Origin: CAZTAR01 sp043813895
Lineage (GTDB): Bacteria; Planctomycetota; Phycisphaerae; UBA1845; UTPLA1
DNA length: 48,075 bases
Direction of reading: 5' to 3'
Assembly (NCBI GenBank): GCA_043813895.1
Contig: JBDRKQ010000089.1
Span: 1-48,075 of the forward strand
Numbering within the stretch: the first letter of the stretch is position 1; every line of letters starts with the position of its first letter. Made by a program: the position numbers and the translations under genes. Below, piece after piece: positions 9,236 to 18,947 of this stretch. The notes beneath the pieces were generated by a model, which had not been told where the DNA came from, searched no databases, and saw only the letters and a program-made list of their open reading frames with translations.

Positions 9236-10804
9236 CTAGACATGCCGGAATCGACGTAGGAAGGCCGATAAAGATCCGAGCATCTGTGATCGGTCGGCGG
9301 CGGCGGCCACGAAGAACCAGGCGCACACAAGCACCATCAGGCCGAAACTTCCCAGTTGCCAACCCAGCACCCACCAGCTCTCTGCACTATGGTAATAGTT
9401 GAAGAGATATGCCGCAACGCCCGCCGGCAGGCATCCGAGTGCGGGAATGGCGAAGCCCTCCCAGACGTATCTGCCGACGGGCTGATGGACTTGCCGGCAA
9501 CAGTACAGAGGAAGGACCACACCGCATACGGGGATGATCGGCAGGACCACACCCCATGCCACCAAGTCGATCGTTGCCCCCGTTGTCGAGGCGAGAATGA
9601 TGACCAATAACATCGAGATCGCCGAGGCCCCTGCCGCCAGAATCGCCGGGAAGCGATGACGTCCCATGCCGTTGACCACGTTGAAGCTCGGCAGCGAGAG
9701 CCAGAAGAGACCGTAGCCAATGGCCAGAACGCGGCACGTCCTGGCGATACTCTCCAACGCCGAAGTACCTTCCGCCCCCGAATAGTTGTCCCCCATCCAC
9801 AGTCTAAGCAGCGCCTCGGTGAACAATACCAGCACCAGGACCCCCGCCATAGTTAGCAGGCTGCAGTAACGCGTCGATCGGAGCAACAAATGCCGGAGCA
9901 TTCTGAAGTTGCTCTCACCGTCGTACCTGCTGGCAACCACCCTGGCGCTCATTCCGAAGGTGACGACGATTGTGTGAACAGCGACCATCAGGATGGCAGC
10001 CACCGAGAAGTCTGTTGCCTGGGCGGTGGACATGCAGGCTCCAATCAGTATCTGAGCCAACTGTGATCCGACCGCCAGAGACATCATGAACAAGACGCTG
10101 TTGACGCCGAATGCGATCAGTCCTCCGAGCAGCGATCGGTCCACCTGCCAGGGCCGAAATCTCACGAACTTGCACAGCCGCAAGCCCGCCAGAGTCCGAA
10201 GTATCGCTCCAACTGTCTGGCCTCCTCCCGTCGCCACCGCCATCAGGATCAAGCCCCAGCCGATGCCGACATGCCCTAAGAGGGCAAAGACCAATATGGC
10301 ACGGATAACATCCGCGACAATCTGTGATCCACTTATGATGTCATAGCGCTGCAAGCCCGCGGCCACCGCGCCGTACGAGTTTTGGGCAATGGCACAGGCC
10401 AGCGTCAACCCGGAACAAAGCACCATTCCCCGGACAGCCCAATGATATTGTGGATCAACCTCAAACCAATGCGGGTAGTAAACAGCGAGCACCACAGTCA
10501 GCGCACAAATCAGGAGGCCCACGACCGAGTAGAATGCCGCGGCCGTATTCACATACCGGTCGATCTTCTCCGGCTCACCGCGACCGAGGCGCAGGGCCAC
10601 CTCTCTCGACACCGCGGACCGCAAACCCATGTCGAGTATCCGTGTGTATGCGAAGATCTGCCCAACGACCACCCACAGGCCGTAGTGACCGCGCCCCATA
10701 ATCGAGATGGCGAACGGAACGATCGCAAACCTGATCGCCAGTGCGATCACCCGAGCGGTCGTGCTCGCCAACGCATTGATGACCAGCCGAGTTCGCTGGC
10801 GCAT
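9236..10804 (-). CDS. Polysaccharide flippase, Wzx-like (MATE/MOP superfamily)
   Basis: 522 residues from ATG 10804, with GGAGG 9 bases upstream. The protein is hydrophobic throughout with about 12-14 predicted membrane helices. It opens with RVIALAIRFAIVPFAISIMGRGHYGLWVV-type sequence, the first-helix pattern of oligosaccharide flippases, followed by LGRGEPEKIDRYVNTAAA, the usual loop between helices 2 and 3. Such proteins move lipid-linked repeat units from the cytoplasmic to the outer leaflet. The neighbouring polymerase-like gene upstream completes a Wzx/Wzy pathway. The specificity of the lipid-linked unit cannot be predicted. Confidence 0.85.
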   Translation of the reverse strand: MRQRTRLVINALASTTARVIALAIRFAIVPFAISIMGRGHYGLWVVVGQIFAYTRILDMGLRSAVSREVALRLGRGEPEKIDRYVNTAAAFYSVVGLLICALTVVLAVYYPHWFEVDPQYHWAVRGMVLCSGLTLACAIAQNSYGAVAAGLQRYDIISGSQIVADVIRAILVFALLGHVGIGWGLILMAVATGGGQTVGAILRTLAGLRLCKFVRFRPWQVDRSLLGGLIAFGVNSVLFMMSLAVGSQLAQILIGACMSTAQATDFSVAAILMVAVHTIVVTFGMSARVVASRYDGESNFRMLRHLLLRSTRYCSLLTMAGVLVLVLFTEALLRLWMGDNYSGAEGTSALESIARTCRVLAIGYGLFWLSLPSFNVVNGMGRHRFPAILAAGASAISMLLVIILASTTGATIDLVAWGVVLPIIPVCGVVLPLYCCRQVHQPVGRYVWEGFAIPALGCLPAGVAAYLFNYYHSAESWWVLGWQLGSFGLMVLVCAWFFVAAAADRSQMLGSLSAFLRRFRHV

Positions 10805-11122
10805 TGAGCCTATCCTCCGAGCCTCAGATCGATCGCGAGTTTGGTATCGGCACGCGGAATCGCCCACGCCGTTCTACTGCTTAGCGCCTGTTGCACTGCT
10901 TGAGCACCTGGCATTGGTAATCAGAGGTGGAAGTGTCGAACATCACAGATGCCGGTGGAACCCGAAACGTCCAGAATCTGTCGCTCGGAGCAGTAGCATC
11001 CGCCCCGTCTCTCAACCCGTCGATCCTGCCCTTCGATAGACCGCGGCAAGACGACGATCATCTCACCGAGAGCTGGAGAAGCTGGAACGACGCGTCTCCT
11101 TGGTACCGGACGAGACATCCAT
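10805..11122. other. Intergenic stretch, no gene seen
   Basis: 318 bases between the flippase and polymerase genes. No clear hairpin, promoter pair or coding signal was recognised. Confidence 0.35.
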
Positions 11123-12715
11123 TCACAACGGCCTCCCCCAATGATCCAGGCCTGCTCGATGGTGGGCCAGTCCGGCTTCGGTGAACCGTGGATCAAACCG
11201 CGGCGCGTAGACGGATGGTGAAGCGACTGACTCGCCAACAGGAACACGCACGGACGTCAACCACACCCCCAGAATCGGCAGCGGGATAGACACGAGAAGA
11301 TACATGAATACAAGATCCGAATCTTGCATCAAGACAATCACGGCGAGCATGGCAAAAAGGGGGGCGAAGAACAATCGCGCGTCCCCCGCCAGGCTAAAGA
11401 ACAGCCGCCGGCGCAATCGCCCGATCGCGAAGCCCCAACAGCCGAAGGCAAGCGGTACCGCTGGCCAACTACCGTTCAACATTGCCTCGCCCGCCAGGCC
11501 GTAGACCCGGTGACTCCTCCCCCAGTGGCTATTAGGCTTGAAGCTCCCCCTTCCGCGTTGGATTTCCGTCCCTGCGACGTGCCGTTCTGCCGCCGGCGGA
11601 CTCGCCCATATCCAGGTGGGAATAGCCCTCACCATCATAGTCGCGTACGTCTTTCCCCAACGCAAGTCATAAGACTCTCGATGTTGAAGTAACATGTACA
11701 GAATGAACGCCTGGATGTCGGACCGGGAAAGGTCGCTCAGCAGTACACGTTGGGAAAACGTGCCACGAGACTCTGCAATCTCGTACTGCATTTGACCGAA
11801 GGTCACATCCCCGGAAACAATCCCCAAGGATGCTATGCCACCGAACTTGTAGAACGAGTAAAGATACATGAACAGTACCATCGGAATCAGGCCGATGGCG
11901 ACGTGCTTCACCGTTACCGGCCGCCAGAAATAGTGAATAATGCCGACGAAACTCACAAACGAATACATTACAGCGCTTCGGTTTCCCTTCATGCCTGAGA
12001 TCAGAAACTGAACAATCAGCAGTAGGAACAATATGACTGCAACAGCGATGAAGGTCGATCGACGGAGGTTCTCCCGCCGCCTCATGAGCGTCAGATGCAG
12101 GATCAAGAAGGTCGGCAGCATCGAGGCGAGTATTTTCGGCACACCGGTGCCTGCATAAATCCACTTACCCTCGGGATCCTCGTGGGCCTCGATCATTGCG
12201 GAGAATCCGCCTACCTTCACGAGTACATACCCCCAGGACAACGCTGACAGAATGATCACCGGCAAGAGCAGCGTGGACTTCTCGGGGGCAAGCAGCCACG
12301 TGACGCGAGCGGATCGTGGCACGCCGCGAGCACCCAGGTTCCGCATGATGAAGTAGGCTATCAAACCGGCCGCATTCAGACACGCCAAGCACCCGAGCCA
12401 CGGGCGCGCGTCGGAGACCTGGCCGATCAGGCCCAAATTCGAGTTGATTAACAGCAGCGGTGCAAGGAAGAAGAAGTGAACGCCGAAGAGACCAACTAGC
12501 CCCTTGGGGTCGAATGTGTCGACCTGCCGGCGAACAAAGGCGACTGCATCCGTCCCGATCAGCACTCCGCACGTGTAAATAGGCAGCAATGACCAGTGGA
12601 GGATAGTGGGACTAGCAACCGCAAAGCCCATGACAACCAAGAGACAGAACACTGAGGAGATCGCCAGATTCCGCCCCATCGTGGAAGTGTCGCAGATCGG
12701 GTACCTGGCGTCCAC
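11123..12715 (-). CDS. O-antigen/capsule polymerase-like membrane protein (Wzy-type)
   Basis: 530 residues with about 11-13 hydrophobic helices, a large extracytoplasmic loop around residues 320-410 (containing GKTYATMMVRAIPTWIW and SHWGRSHRVYGLAGEAMLNG) and a short basic loop (MRRRENLRR). This layout, with conserved motifs around the big loop and a G-E-x-x-x-N-G motif, is typical of oligosaccharide repeat-unit polymerases. The GTG start at 12715 has GAAGGAG about 11 bases upstream; the ATG at 12679 has none. It is predicted to join flipped repeat units on the outer face of the membrane. Wzy proteins diverge so fast that the call rests on topology and context. Confidence 0.75.
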   Translation of the reverse strand: MDARYPICDTSTMGRNLAISSVFCLLVVMGFAVASPTILHWSLLPIYTCGVLIGTDAVAFVRRQVDTFDPKGLVGLFGVHFFFLAPLLLINSNLGLIGQVSDARPWLGCLACLNAAGLIAYFIMRNLGARGVPRSARVTWLLAPEKSTLLLPVIILSALSWGYVLVKVGGFSAMIEAHEDPEGKWIYAGTGVPKILASMLPTFLILHLTLMRRRENLRRSTFIAVAVILFLLLIVQFLISGMKGNRSAVMYSFVSFVGIIHYFWRPVTVKHVAIGLIPMVLFMYLYSFYKFGGIASLGIVSGDVTFGQMQYEIAESRGTFSQRVLLSDLSRSDIQAFILYMLLQHRESYDLRWGKTYATMMVRAIPTWIWASPPAAERHVAGTEIQRGRGSFKPNSHWGRSHRVYGLAGEAMLNGSWPAVPLAFGCWGFAIGRLRRRLFFSLAGDARLFFAPLFAMLAVIVLMQDSDLVFMYLLVSIPLPILGVWLTSVRVPVGESVASPSVYAPRFDPRFTEAGLAHHRAGLDHWGRPL

Positions 12716-13675
12716 CGCGTTCTGTACTCCTTCGGATCCTGGGATTAGGGAACTGTTTCAAAACCACTGTGGCACTGGCGTCTCGCCAGTGGAGTCGGCA
12801 ATCCACCAAAGGACCGTTCACTCTTCCTCACAGACCAGAGGCCTGTGCCACCGTTCTGAAGCAGCCTCTAAGTGTATTCCTGCGACCCCCTGCCCTTACG
12901 ACTGCGGGGAGCGCTGCATCCGGGCACGCCCGCGTTTGTCAGCGAGCCGTGCGGTTGGGGCTTCTCCAGCCTGTCGAGCCCCTGCGGGCGATGGGGCCGT
13001 TTCGCGACAGCGACTGGCGGCTCCGCAACCCGAATCGCCGAACGACCTAGTTGGAGCGAATTCCCTATTTTGGCCTATGAGGCGTTTGCCTGTTTGGCAT
13101 ACGCCCATGCTCACACTGACGGCTGAACAAGGATGGAGCGATTCGCCGTGCCAATCAAGTACACACTCTTCGAAAACCCATCACAGCCTGGTCCAGCCGC
13201 ACAACGGGTCCCACCCCACTCCACTCGACACCGTCGTCAGTCCCAGCACGACTCGCCTTGGGCCTTCATGTACCGTGGACAGACTCCGTCCCCGTCAGCC
13301 GCAAGGCGCCTGCAACATAACCTCATGCCAACGCTGCAGATACAGCCGTCAAAAGACGACTCGGCGAAGTCATCCACACATTTTATCGGCACCGCGGAGC
13401 CGTTATGTGAAACTGCGACCGGACAGGCCAAGACCAGCAGGTGGCCTTCATCTTTCTACGTTGCATGGCTCCGCTGGTTCGCCGCTCGACGCCCCGGGAG
13501 CACGATCGACGAACAAGCGCGTTGCCGACCCTCCCGAACGCGGCGGATCGATTCGTAAGCTCCTTGCGGCACACTGCCGAAGTAAGTACGTTGTCGCCGT
13601 CGGCACGGCGCCCGTTGCCGCCAGCGGAACGCTCGCGGGCACTGCGCCCCCCAAAACCACCGGAGGTCTCCCTGG
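12716..13675. other. Long non-coding interval between divergent polysaccharide genes
   Basis: 960 bases separate the minus-strand cluster from the plus-strand ugd gene, so promoters for both should lie here. I found no convincing -35/-10 pair. A palindromic repeat sits at 12769-12851. A long plus-strand frame (12606-13679) has no family-like sequence, antisense-overlaps the polymerase gene and is rich in R, P and S, so I treat it as a shadow. GGAGG lies 10 bases before the ugd ATG. Confidence 0.5.
12769..12851. repeat. Dispersed palindromic repeat
   Basis: CACTGGCG (12773-12780) pairs with CGCCAGTG (12784-12791) around TCT, inside outer arms GTGGCAC (12769-12775) and GTGCCAC (12845-12851). 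It is a member of the same family as 3251, 26001, 31637 and 34791. Confidence 0.7.
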
Positions 13676-15007
13676 ATGAGAGTCAGCGTCGTCGGAACCG
13701 GATATGTCGGGCTCGTAGCCGGAACCTGCTTCTCGGACGTGGGCAATCATGTCATCTGCGTCGACAACGTCCGCAGTAAGATCGATGCCCTCCTCGAAGG
13801 CCGCATCCCGATCTACGAACCGGGCCTCAGCGAGATGGTCAAGCGAAACGCCGACGCCGGCCGCCTCGAATTCACCACCGACTTGTCACACGCCGTCGCC
13901 AATTCACTGGTTATCTTCCTCGCCGTCGGCACGCCGCAGGGAGACGATGGCGATGCCGACTTGTCCGCGCTGCTGTCCGTCGTCGCCGAGATCGGCAGAC
14001 TCATGGACGGCTATCGCATCATCGTGACCAAGAGCACCGTCCCGGTCGGCACGCACCAACGCGTCAACGAGATCATCAAGGCCGAAACGGACCATCCCTT
14101 TGACTACGTCAGCAACCCGGAGTTCATGAAGGAAGGCGCGGCGATCGACGACTTCATGAAGCCCGACCGCGCCGTTATCGGTACGACCAATCCCGCCGTG
14201 GTCGAAATCATGAAGCAACTCTATTCGCCGTTCATGCGGAAGCAGGATCGGATCCTCGTGATGGACCCGGCCAGTGCGGAGATGGTGAAGTACGCCGCGA
14301 ACGTCATGCTGGCCACAAAGATCTCGCTGATGAACGAGGTGGCCAACCTGTGTGAACACTTCGGCGCGAACGTGGAGACCGTCCGGCAAGGCGTCGGTTC
14401 GGACCGCCGCATCGGCAACGCCTTTCTCTTTCCAGGCGTGGGATACGGAGGCTCCTGCTTTCCGAAGGACGTCAACGCGTTCATACACATGGGACTCGCA
14501 ACGGGACAGACCGCGGTGGTCGCCCAGGCCGTGCATGACAGGAATCAAGAACAACGTCGCCGCTTCGCCCGCCGCGTCATAGACTACTTCGGCGACCGGG
14601 CGGGTGATGTCACGCTCGGTGTATGGGGCCTCGCCTTCAAGGGTCAGACGGACGACATCCGTGAGTCGCCGGCCATCGACGCGATTCGGCTGTTCATCGA
14701 GGCCGGCATGACGATCCGCGCTCACGACCCAGAGGCGATCGAAAACGCCAAGACCGAGATCGGCGACGACCGCGTTTCCTATTTCGCAGACGGCTACGAG
14801 GCGTTGGAAGGCGCCGATGCGATGGTGGTATTCACGGACTGGCAGGAATTCCGCACACCGGATTTCGATCTCATCTTGAAGAAGCTCAAACGCCCGCTGA
14901 TCTTCGACGGACGAAACCTCTACAGCCCGATCCCGCTGGGCAACAAGGGATTCGAATACCACAGCATCGGCCGGCCGACGATGAGACCGGCACGAGCGGG
15001 CGGCTGA
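13676..15007 (+). CDS. ugd: UDP-glucose 6-dehydrogenase
   Basis: 443 residues, the usual length. It oxidises UDP-glucose to UDP-glucuronate with two NAD+. The Rossmann loop VVGTGYVGLVAG is at 5-16, and the catalytic cysteine is C261 in GVGYGGSCFPKD. VTKSTVPVGT (118-127) and FVSNPEF-like DYVSNPEFMKEG are conserved, as is the C-terminal domain FKGQTDDIRESPAID. The ATG has GGAGG 10 bases upstream. The next gene, a UDP-glucuronate epimerase, is 68 bp downstream, so this pair supplies uronic-acid donors to the adjacent polysaccharide cluster. Confidence 0.97.
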   Translation: MRVSVVGTGYVGLVAGTCFSDVGNHVICVDNVRSKIDALLEGRIPIYEPGLSEMVKRNADAGRLEFTTDLSHAVANSLVIFLAVGTPQGDDGDADLSALLSVVAEIGRLMDGYRIIVTKSTVPVGTHQRVNEIIKAETDHPFDYVSNPEFMKEGAAIDDFMKPDRAVIGTTNPAVVEIMKQLYSPFMRKQDRILVMDPASAEMVKYAANVMLATKISLMNEVANLCEHFGANVETVRQGVGSDRRIGNAFLFPGVGYGGSCFPKDVNAFIHMGLATGQTAVVAQAVHDRNQEQRRRFARRVIDYFGDRAGDVTLGVWGLAFKGQTDDIRESPAIDAIRLFIEAGMTIRAHDPEAIENAKTEIGDDRVSYFADGYEALEGADAMVVFTDWQEFRTPDFDLILKKLKRPLIFDGRNLYSPIPLGNKGFEYHSIGRPTMRPARAGG

Positions 15008-15075
15008 TTCATCGTCGCCGACGAGCGCGTTTGATCATCCAACGCGTCAAACAATCCAACCAGTAAGGACACATC

Positions 15076-16050
15076 ATGAATCGCATCGTGGTCACGGGAG
15101 GAGGCGGTTTCATCGGGTCGCACCTGTGCGAGGCATTGCTGGCCGCCGGTCGGAGCGTGGTTGCCCTCGACTGCTTCGATGACTTCTACGATCCCCGCAT
15201 CAAGCGTGGGAACATCAACCGTTGCCTGGAAGACCCCCGATTCACACTCGCCGAAGGTGACATCCGCGACGCCGACTTTGTCAACCAGCTCCTCGACGAA
15301 ACGAAGCCGCAGGCCATCGTCCATCTCGCCGCCCGCGCCGGCGTTCGGCCGTCGATCGAGGACCCGCTTCTATATCAAGATGTCAATGTTCGAGGAACTG
15401 CCGTACTGCTGGAGGCGGCCAGGCAACACCGTATTCGAAAGTTCATCTCTGCCAGCAGCTCGAGCGTCTACGGAAACAACAAGAAAGTGCCGTTCGCCGA
15501 ATCAGATAACGTCGATTTCCCCATTTCACCTTACGCCGCGACCAAGAAGGCCGGCGAGCTTTTGTGCCACTGCTATCATCACCTGTTCGACATCGACATG
15601 ACCTGCCTGCGGTTCTTCACCGTCTACGGCGCCCGGCAGCGGCCCGACCTCGCGATTCACAAGTTCACGTCGCTCATCGAGGAGGGCAAGCCGATCCCCG
15701 TCTTCGGCGACGGCAGCATGATGCGGGATTACACCTATATCGACGACATCATCGCCGGTGTCATGGCGGCCATCGACCGCTGCCAGGGCTTCCACATCTA
15801 CAATATCGGCGAGTCTCGACCGGTTCGACTCGCCGACCTGATCACCGAAATCGAGAAAGCCCTCGGCAAGAAGGCGATCATCAACCGCCTCCCGCTCCAG
15901 CCCGGCGACGTCCATCAGACCTACGCCGACGTGTCGCTGGCCAAACGGGATTTGGACTACGACCCAGCCACACCGATCGAAGTGGGCCTGGCTCGATTCG
16001 TGGAGTGGTTTCGAAACGAGAAACCCGGCCAAGATCGGGCGATCGGTTGA
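15076..16050 (+). CDS. UDP-glucuronate 4-epimerase (NAD-dependent SDR)
   Basis: 324 residues. The NAD loop is TGGGGFIG (7-14), with a catalytic Ser in SASSSSVYG (125-133) and YxxxK at 153-157 (YAATK). FTVYGARQRPDLAI and RLPLQPGDVHQTYAD are diagnostic of the UDP-GlcA/UDP-GalA 4-epimerase group rather than UDP-Glc epimerases; R-P-S around residue 91-93 supports carboxylate-substrate binding. AAGGA precedes the ATG by 7 bases. It uses the product of the preceding ugd gene to make UDP-galacturonate. A related 4-epimerase specificity is the only realistic alternative. Confidence 0.93.
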   Translation: MNRIVVTGGGGFIGSHLCEALLAAGRSVVALDCFDDFYDPRIKRGNINRCLEDPRFTLAEGDIRDADFVNQLLDETKPQAIVHLAARAGVRPSIEDPLLYQDVNVRGTAVLLEAARQHRIRKFISASSSSVYGNNKKVPFAESDNVDFPISPYAATKKAGELLCHCYHHLFDIDMTCLRFFTVYGARQRPDLAIHKFTSLIEEGKPIPVFGDGSMMRDYTYIDDIIAGVMAAIDRCQGFHIYNIGESRPVRLADLITEIEKALGKKAIINRLPLQPGDVHQTYADVSLAKRDLDYDPATPIEVGLARFVEWFRNEKPGQDRAIG

Positions 16051-16188
16051 CACACCACTGCGCTTCACGACATCCACTCGGCGAAGCTCATTCACCGTCC
16101 GGCCTCGGTCGTGAACGCGGGGCGACGACACGGTACGCCGTGTCTCGAAGGTGTGTTCTCGCCCATGATGCCGCTCGTCCCGCCGCTG

Positions 16189-17262
16189 CTACTCAGCGAA
16201 GCCTCGCTCGCGCAGTCGATCAAGTCGCTTTCGTGCGGATCGCCAGCAGTTCATAGCCTCCGGCGTGTCGAGGACTCCTTGTAACAGCTTTGCCGCCTCG
16301 CGCGGGCGGTACAGGCCGGCCGGCTTGGCCCCCGGATCCTGATAGACCTTCGCCAAGGCAATCTTAGCCCAGCATGGCTCGTCACCGATCCTGATCGCAT
16401 GGAGCAGTGAGGCTTCCGCCGCAGCGAACTCGCCCATCCGCCACTGACACGAGCCGAGTTTTCGGTAAGCCGTTGTTCCCTTCGAACGGGTCGGGACCGA
16501 AACGGAGCGTTGAAACAACCGGGAAGCCCCCGCGTAGTCCTTTGCGCGCATGAGAACGTCGCCTTGATCGCTCAAACGCGCAGCCCAGAGTTCGACTGCC
16601 AGGAGCGCGAGCAACGGGACGACTGGCACGAGGCTCCAGAGCAGACCGGGTTTGAGTGCCCGTCGAAACAGCAACAGCGTGTGCACGGCCGCGAGCCCAT
16701 AGATCGGCATCCACAAAGCCGCCAATCGCGAGATCGCCGCGAGAATCGCCGCGACTCCGAGTACTCCGGCGACTGCGCGCCCCATACGCGGGCAGTCTCG
16801 CTGACGCGCGGCCTGCAACAGCCCGACGCACACGAGCAGTAGACCGTAGAGCCAGACCTCGGCGAGGATCGCATTCCACAGCCCCAACGGCCCCTCCGCG
16901 GCCGGTATGCCATATACGTCCAGCAGCACCGCCCGCACAAGACGATGGTCGAGAAGCAAATGACTGAAAACGGCGATCCCTGCCAGAACGAATGCCCACG
17001 GCCGGCGAACGTGAAATACGACCGCCATGACGGCCCAGACGAGAACGACCAAGCCGGCCGTCAAGATCGGCGAGTTCGTCACAAAGTGCTGGTCGAAGTA
17101 TGTGGGCGCAACCAGAATCACCACCCACTCCGCGATGTCAACGAGGTGGGCGCCAAGGACCATCAGCCCCGGCCAGACGTACCGTAACCCTCGTTCGCTG
17201 GGCTCGCCGTGAGACAGGCGCGCCAGTGATAGACCAACAAGGGTATGCCCAACAGTCGCCAT
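16189..17262 (-). CDS. DUF457/YdjM-like membrane hydrolase domain fused to TPR repeats
   Basis: 357 residues. The N-terminal half has 6-7 membrane helices and the metal-hydrolase-type pattern of DUF457/YdjM: H6 in TVGHTLVGLSLA, GAHLVDIAEW (H39, D42) and FSHLLLDH (H101, D105, H106). A basic DNA-like linker is absent. From about residue 225, after the last helix, there is a soluble helical tail of TPR-like units (QGDVLMRAKDYAGASRLFQR and LGSCQWRMGEFAAAEASLLH). The enzymatic activity of the DUF457 family is unproven. The fusion of a membrane hydrolase domain with TPRs is uncommon. The ATG lacks a strong Shine-Dalgarno. Confidence 0.7.
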   Translation of the reverse strand: MATVGHTLVGLSLARLSHGEPSERGLRYVWPGLMVLGAHLVDIAEWVVILVAPTYFDQHFVTNSPILTAGLVVLVWAVMAVVFHVRRPWAFVLAGIAVFSHLLLDHRLVRAVLLDVYGIPAAEGPLGLWNAILAEVWLYGLLLVCVGLLQAARQRDCPRMGRAVAGVLGVAAILAAISRLAALWMPIYGLAAVHTLLLFRRALKPGLLWSLVPVVPLLALLAVELWAARLSDQGDVLMRAKDYAGASRLFQRSVSVPTRSKGTTAYRKLGSCQWRMGEFAAAEASLLHAIRIGDEPCWAKIALAKVYQDPGAKPAGLYRPREAAKLLQGVLDTPEAMNCWRSARKRLDRLRERGFAE

Positions 17263-17317
17263 GCCTACATCCCGAAGCCGCGATCGGCGAAGGAAGCCAC
17301 TTCGCTGCGCGCATGTC

Positions 17318-18778
17318 TCAGCCTTTGATCACGCCAAGCGGCCGCAGGCGTGCAACCTTGCTGCTGATTCGCGCGCCGTGCAGAACGTCCACAACGTCGT
17401 TGACGTCCTTGTAGGCATCCGGTTGCTCTTCCGCAAGGCCCGTGCGGCCTTGTGCGCGTGCGATCACGCCCGCGTCCAGCAATTCGCGATGAATGGACCT
17501 GCCCTTGCTCGCGCGGATCGCAGCGCTCCTCGACATCCGCCGGCCCGCACCGTGACAACAACTGCCGAACGTGTCGTCCATCGCCTCGGGGCGCCCGACC
17601 ATTACATAGCTGAATCGCCCCATATCGCCGGGAACAAGAACCGGCTGTCCGACCGACTTGTACGCGTCCGGTAGCTCCGGATGGCCCGGCGGAAACGCCC
17701 GCGTCGCTCCCTTGCGGTGCACACAAAGCATCTTCGTCTTGCCGTCGACTTCGTAGGGCTCCATCTTTGCGATGTTGTGCGCGACGTCGTACAGCATCGT
17801 CATGCCCAGCTTCTCGGCCGGCTTGCCGAACACCTCCGCAAACGTCTGACGGGCAAGGTGCGTCATGATCTGCCGGTTGCACCACGCGTAATTCGCCGCT
17901 GCGCGCATCGCGCCCAGGTAACGCTCGCCCTCGGGTGAACGCACAGGCGCGCAAACAAGCTGTCTGTCCGGCAAAGAGATGCCGTACCGCTGCGGCACGC
18001 CACGCAAGTCCTTGAGCGCATCCTCGCAGACTTGATACCCCAAACCGCGCGAGCCGGAGTGAATCATCACGGCAATGCCGCCTTCACGCAGACCGAATGC
18101 CGAAGCGACGGCGGGGTCGTCCACGCGATCAACCACTTGTACTTCCATGAAGTGGTTCCCGCTCCCGAGTGTGCCGCACTGATCCGTTCCACGATTGAAG
18201 GCCCGCTCGGATACAAAGTCCGGTCTGGCGTTCTTCAGACAGCCGCCGGCCTCGGTCGCCGAGATGTCGGATTCCCATGCGAGTCCGCGTTGGAGAACGT
18301 AGGGACAGCCCTCTTCCATAATCCTGGCCAACTCGGGGCGTTTGAACTTGATCTTCCCACCGCGCCCGACGCCGCACGGGATGTTCGCGAACATGCGGTC
18401 CACAAGTTCCTGCATCCGCGGCGCGGCGTCTTTCACATCGATGTTCGTCCGCACCAGCCTCACGCCGCAGTTGATGTCGTAGCCCACGCCGCCGGGACTG
18501 ACGACGCCGCCTTCCTCCGGGTCCGTCGCCGCGACGCCGCCGATGCAGAAGCCGTAGCCCCAGTGGATGTCCGGCATGGCCAGCGACGCGCCGACAATTC
18601 CCGGCAGCGTGGCGACGTTCGCCACCTGCTCCGGCGACATGTCCTGCTTGATCAGTTCGATCAGGCGGTCGTCGGCGTAGATGAGGCCGTCCACGCGCAT
18701 CTCCGGCTTGTAAGACTTGGGAATGCGCCAGCAGTAATCAGTCACACGTTCGAGCGGACCTGTGTACTTGTCGCCCAT
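17318..18778 (-). CDS. rtcB: RNA-splicing/tRNA ligase RtcB
   Basis: 486 residues from ATG 18778. RtcB seals 2',3'-cyclic-phosphate and 5'-OH RNA ends using GTP and Mn2+. Metal-binding residues are visible: D101/C104 in GGVGYDINCGVRL, H209 in GSGNHFMEVQ, H240 in VMIHSGSRGLGYQ and H334 in LYDVAHN. The guanylated histidine is H409 in SCCHGAGRRMSR. The upstream gene on the same strand is archease, its activating partner, separated by 169 bp that contain a large palindrome. Longer frames to 18892 run into that palindrome and are not credible starts. It is probably used for RNA repair. Confidence 0.96.
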   Translation of the reverse strand: MGDKYTGPLERVTDYCWRIPKSYKPEMRVDGLIYADDRLIELIKQDMSPEQVANVATLPGIVGASLAMPDIHWGYGFCIGGVAATDPEEGGVVSPGGVGYDINCGVRLVRTNIDVKDAAPRMQELVDRMFANIPCGVGRGGKIKFKRPELARIMEEGCPYVLQRGLAWESDISATEAGGCLKNARPDFVSERAFNRGTDQCGTLGSGNHFMEVQVVDRVDDPAVASAFGLREGGIAVMIHSGSRGLGYQVCEDALKDLRGVPQRYGISLPDRQLVCAPVRSPEGERYLGAMRAAANYAWCNRQIMTHLARQTFAEVFGKPAEKLGMTMLYDVAHNIAKMEPYEVDGKTKMLCVHRKGATRAFPPGHPELPDAYKSVGQPVLVPGDMGRFSYVMVGRPEAMDDTFGSCCHGAGRRMSRSAAIRASKGRSIHRELLDAGVIARAQGRTGLAEEQPDAYKDVNDVVDVLHGARISSKVARLRPLGVIKG

Positions 18779-18856
18779 GGTTTGAACATCCAGAATAATC
18801 GTTGTCCGTCCACAGCGCCTTTCGCAAGAGCATAGCATTCTACCCCACGTCGAACG

Positions 18857-18929
18857 GTAGCGTCGGCCCCCCGCGGCCGACGGGGAACACAAACTGCTTC
18901 CCTCGGCCGACAGGGGCGTCGGCCGCTAC
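18857..18929. repeat. Composite palindrome between archease and rtcB
   Basis: GTAGCG (18857-18862) pairs with CGCTAC (18924-18929). Inside are two hairpins: GTCGGCC/GGCCGAC (18862-18881) and CGGCCGAC/GTCGGCCG (18904-18925). The arrangement could form a three-way junction or cruciform. It resembles 927-987 and 31612-31631. Confidence 0.7.
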
Positions 18930-18947
18930 AGGTTTGTCGTTCATCGC

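Noticed and set aside
12606..13679. A 357-residue plus-strand open frame between the polymerase gene and ugd
   Set aside because: It starts inside the antisense of the polymerase gene, is rich in Arg/Pro/Ser with no family-like motif, and contains a palindromic repeat. It looks like a GC-rich shadow.
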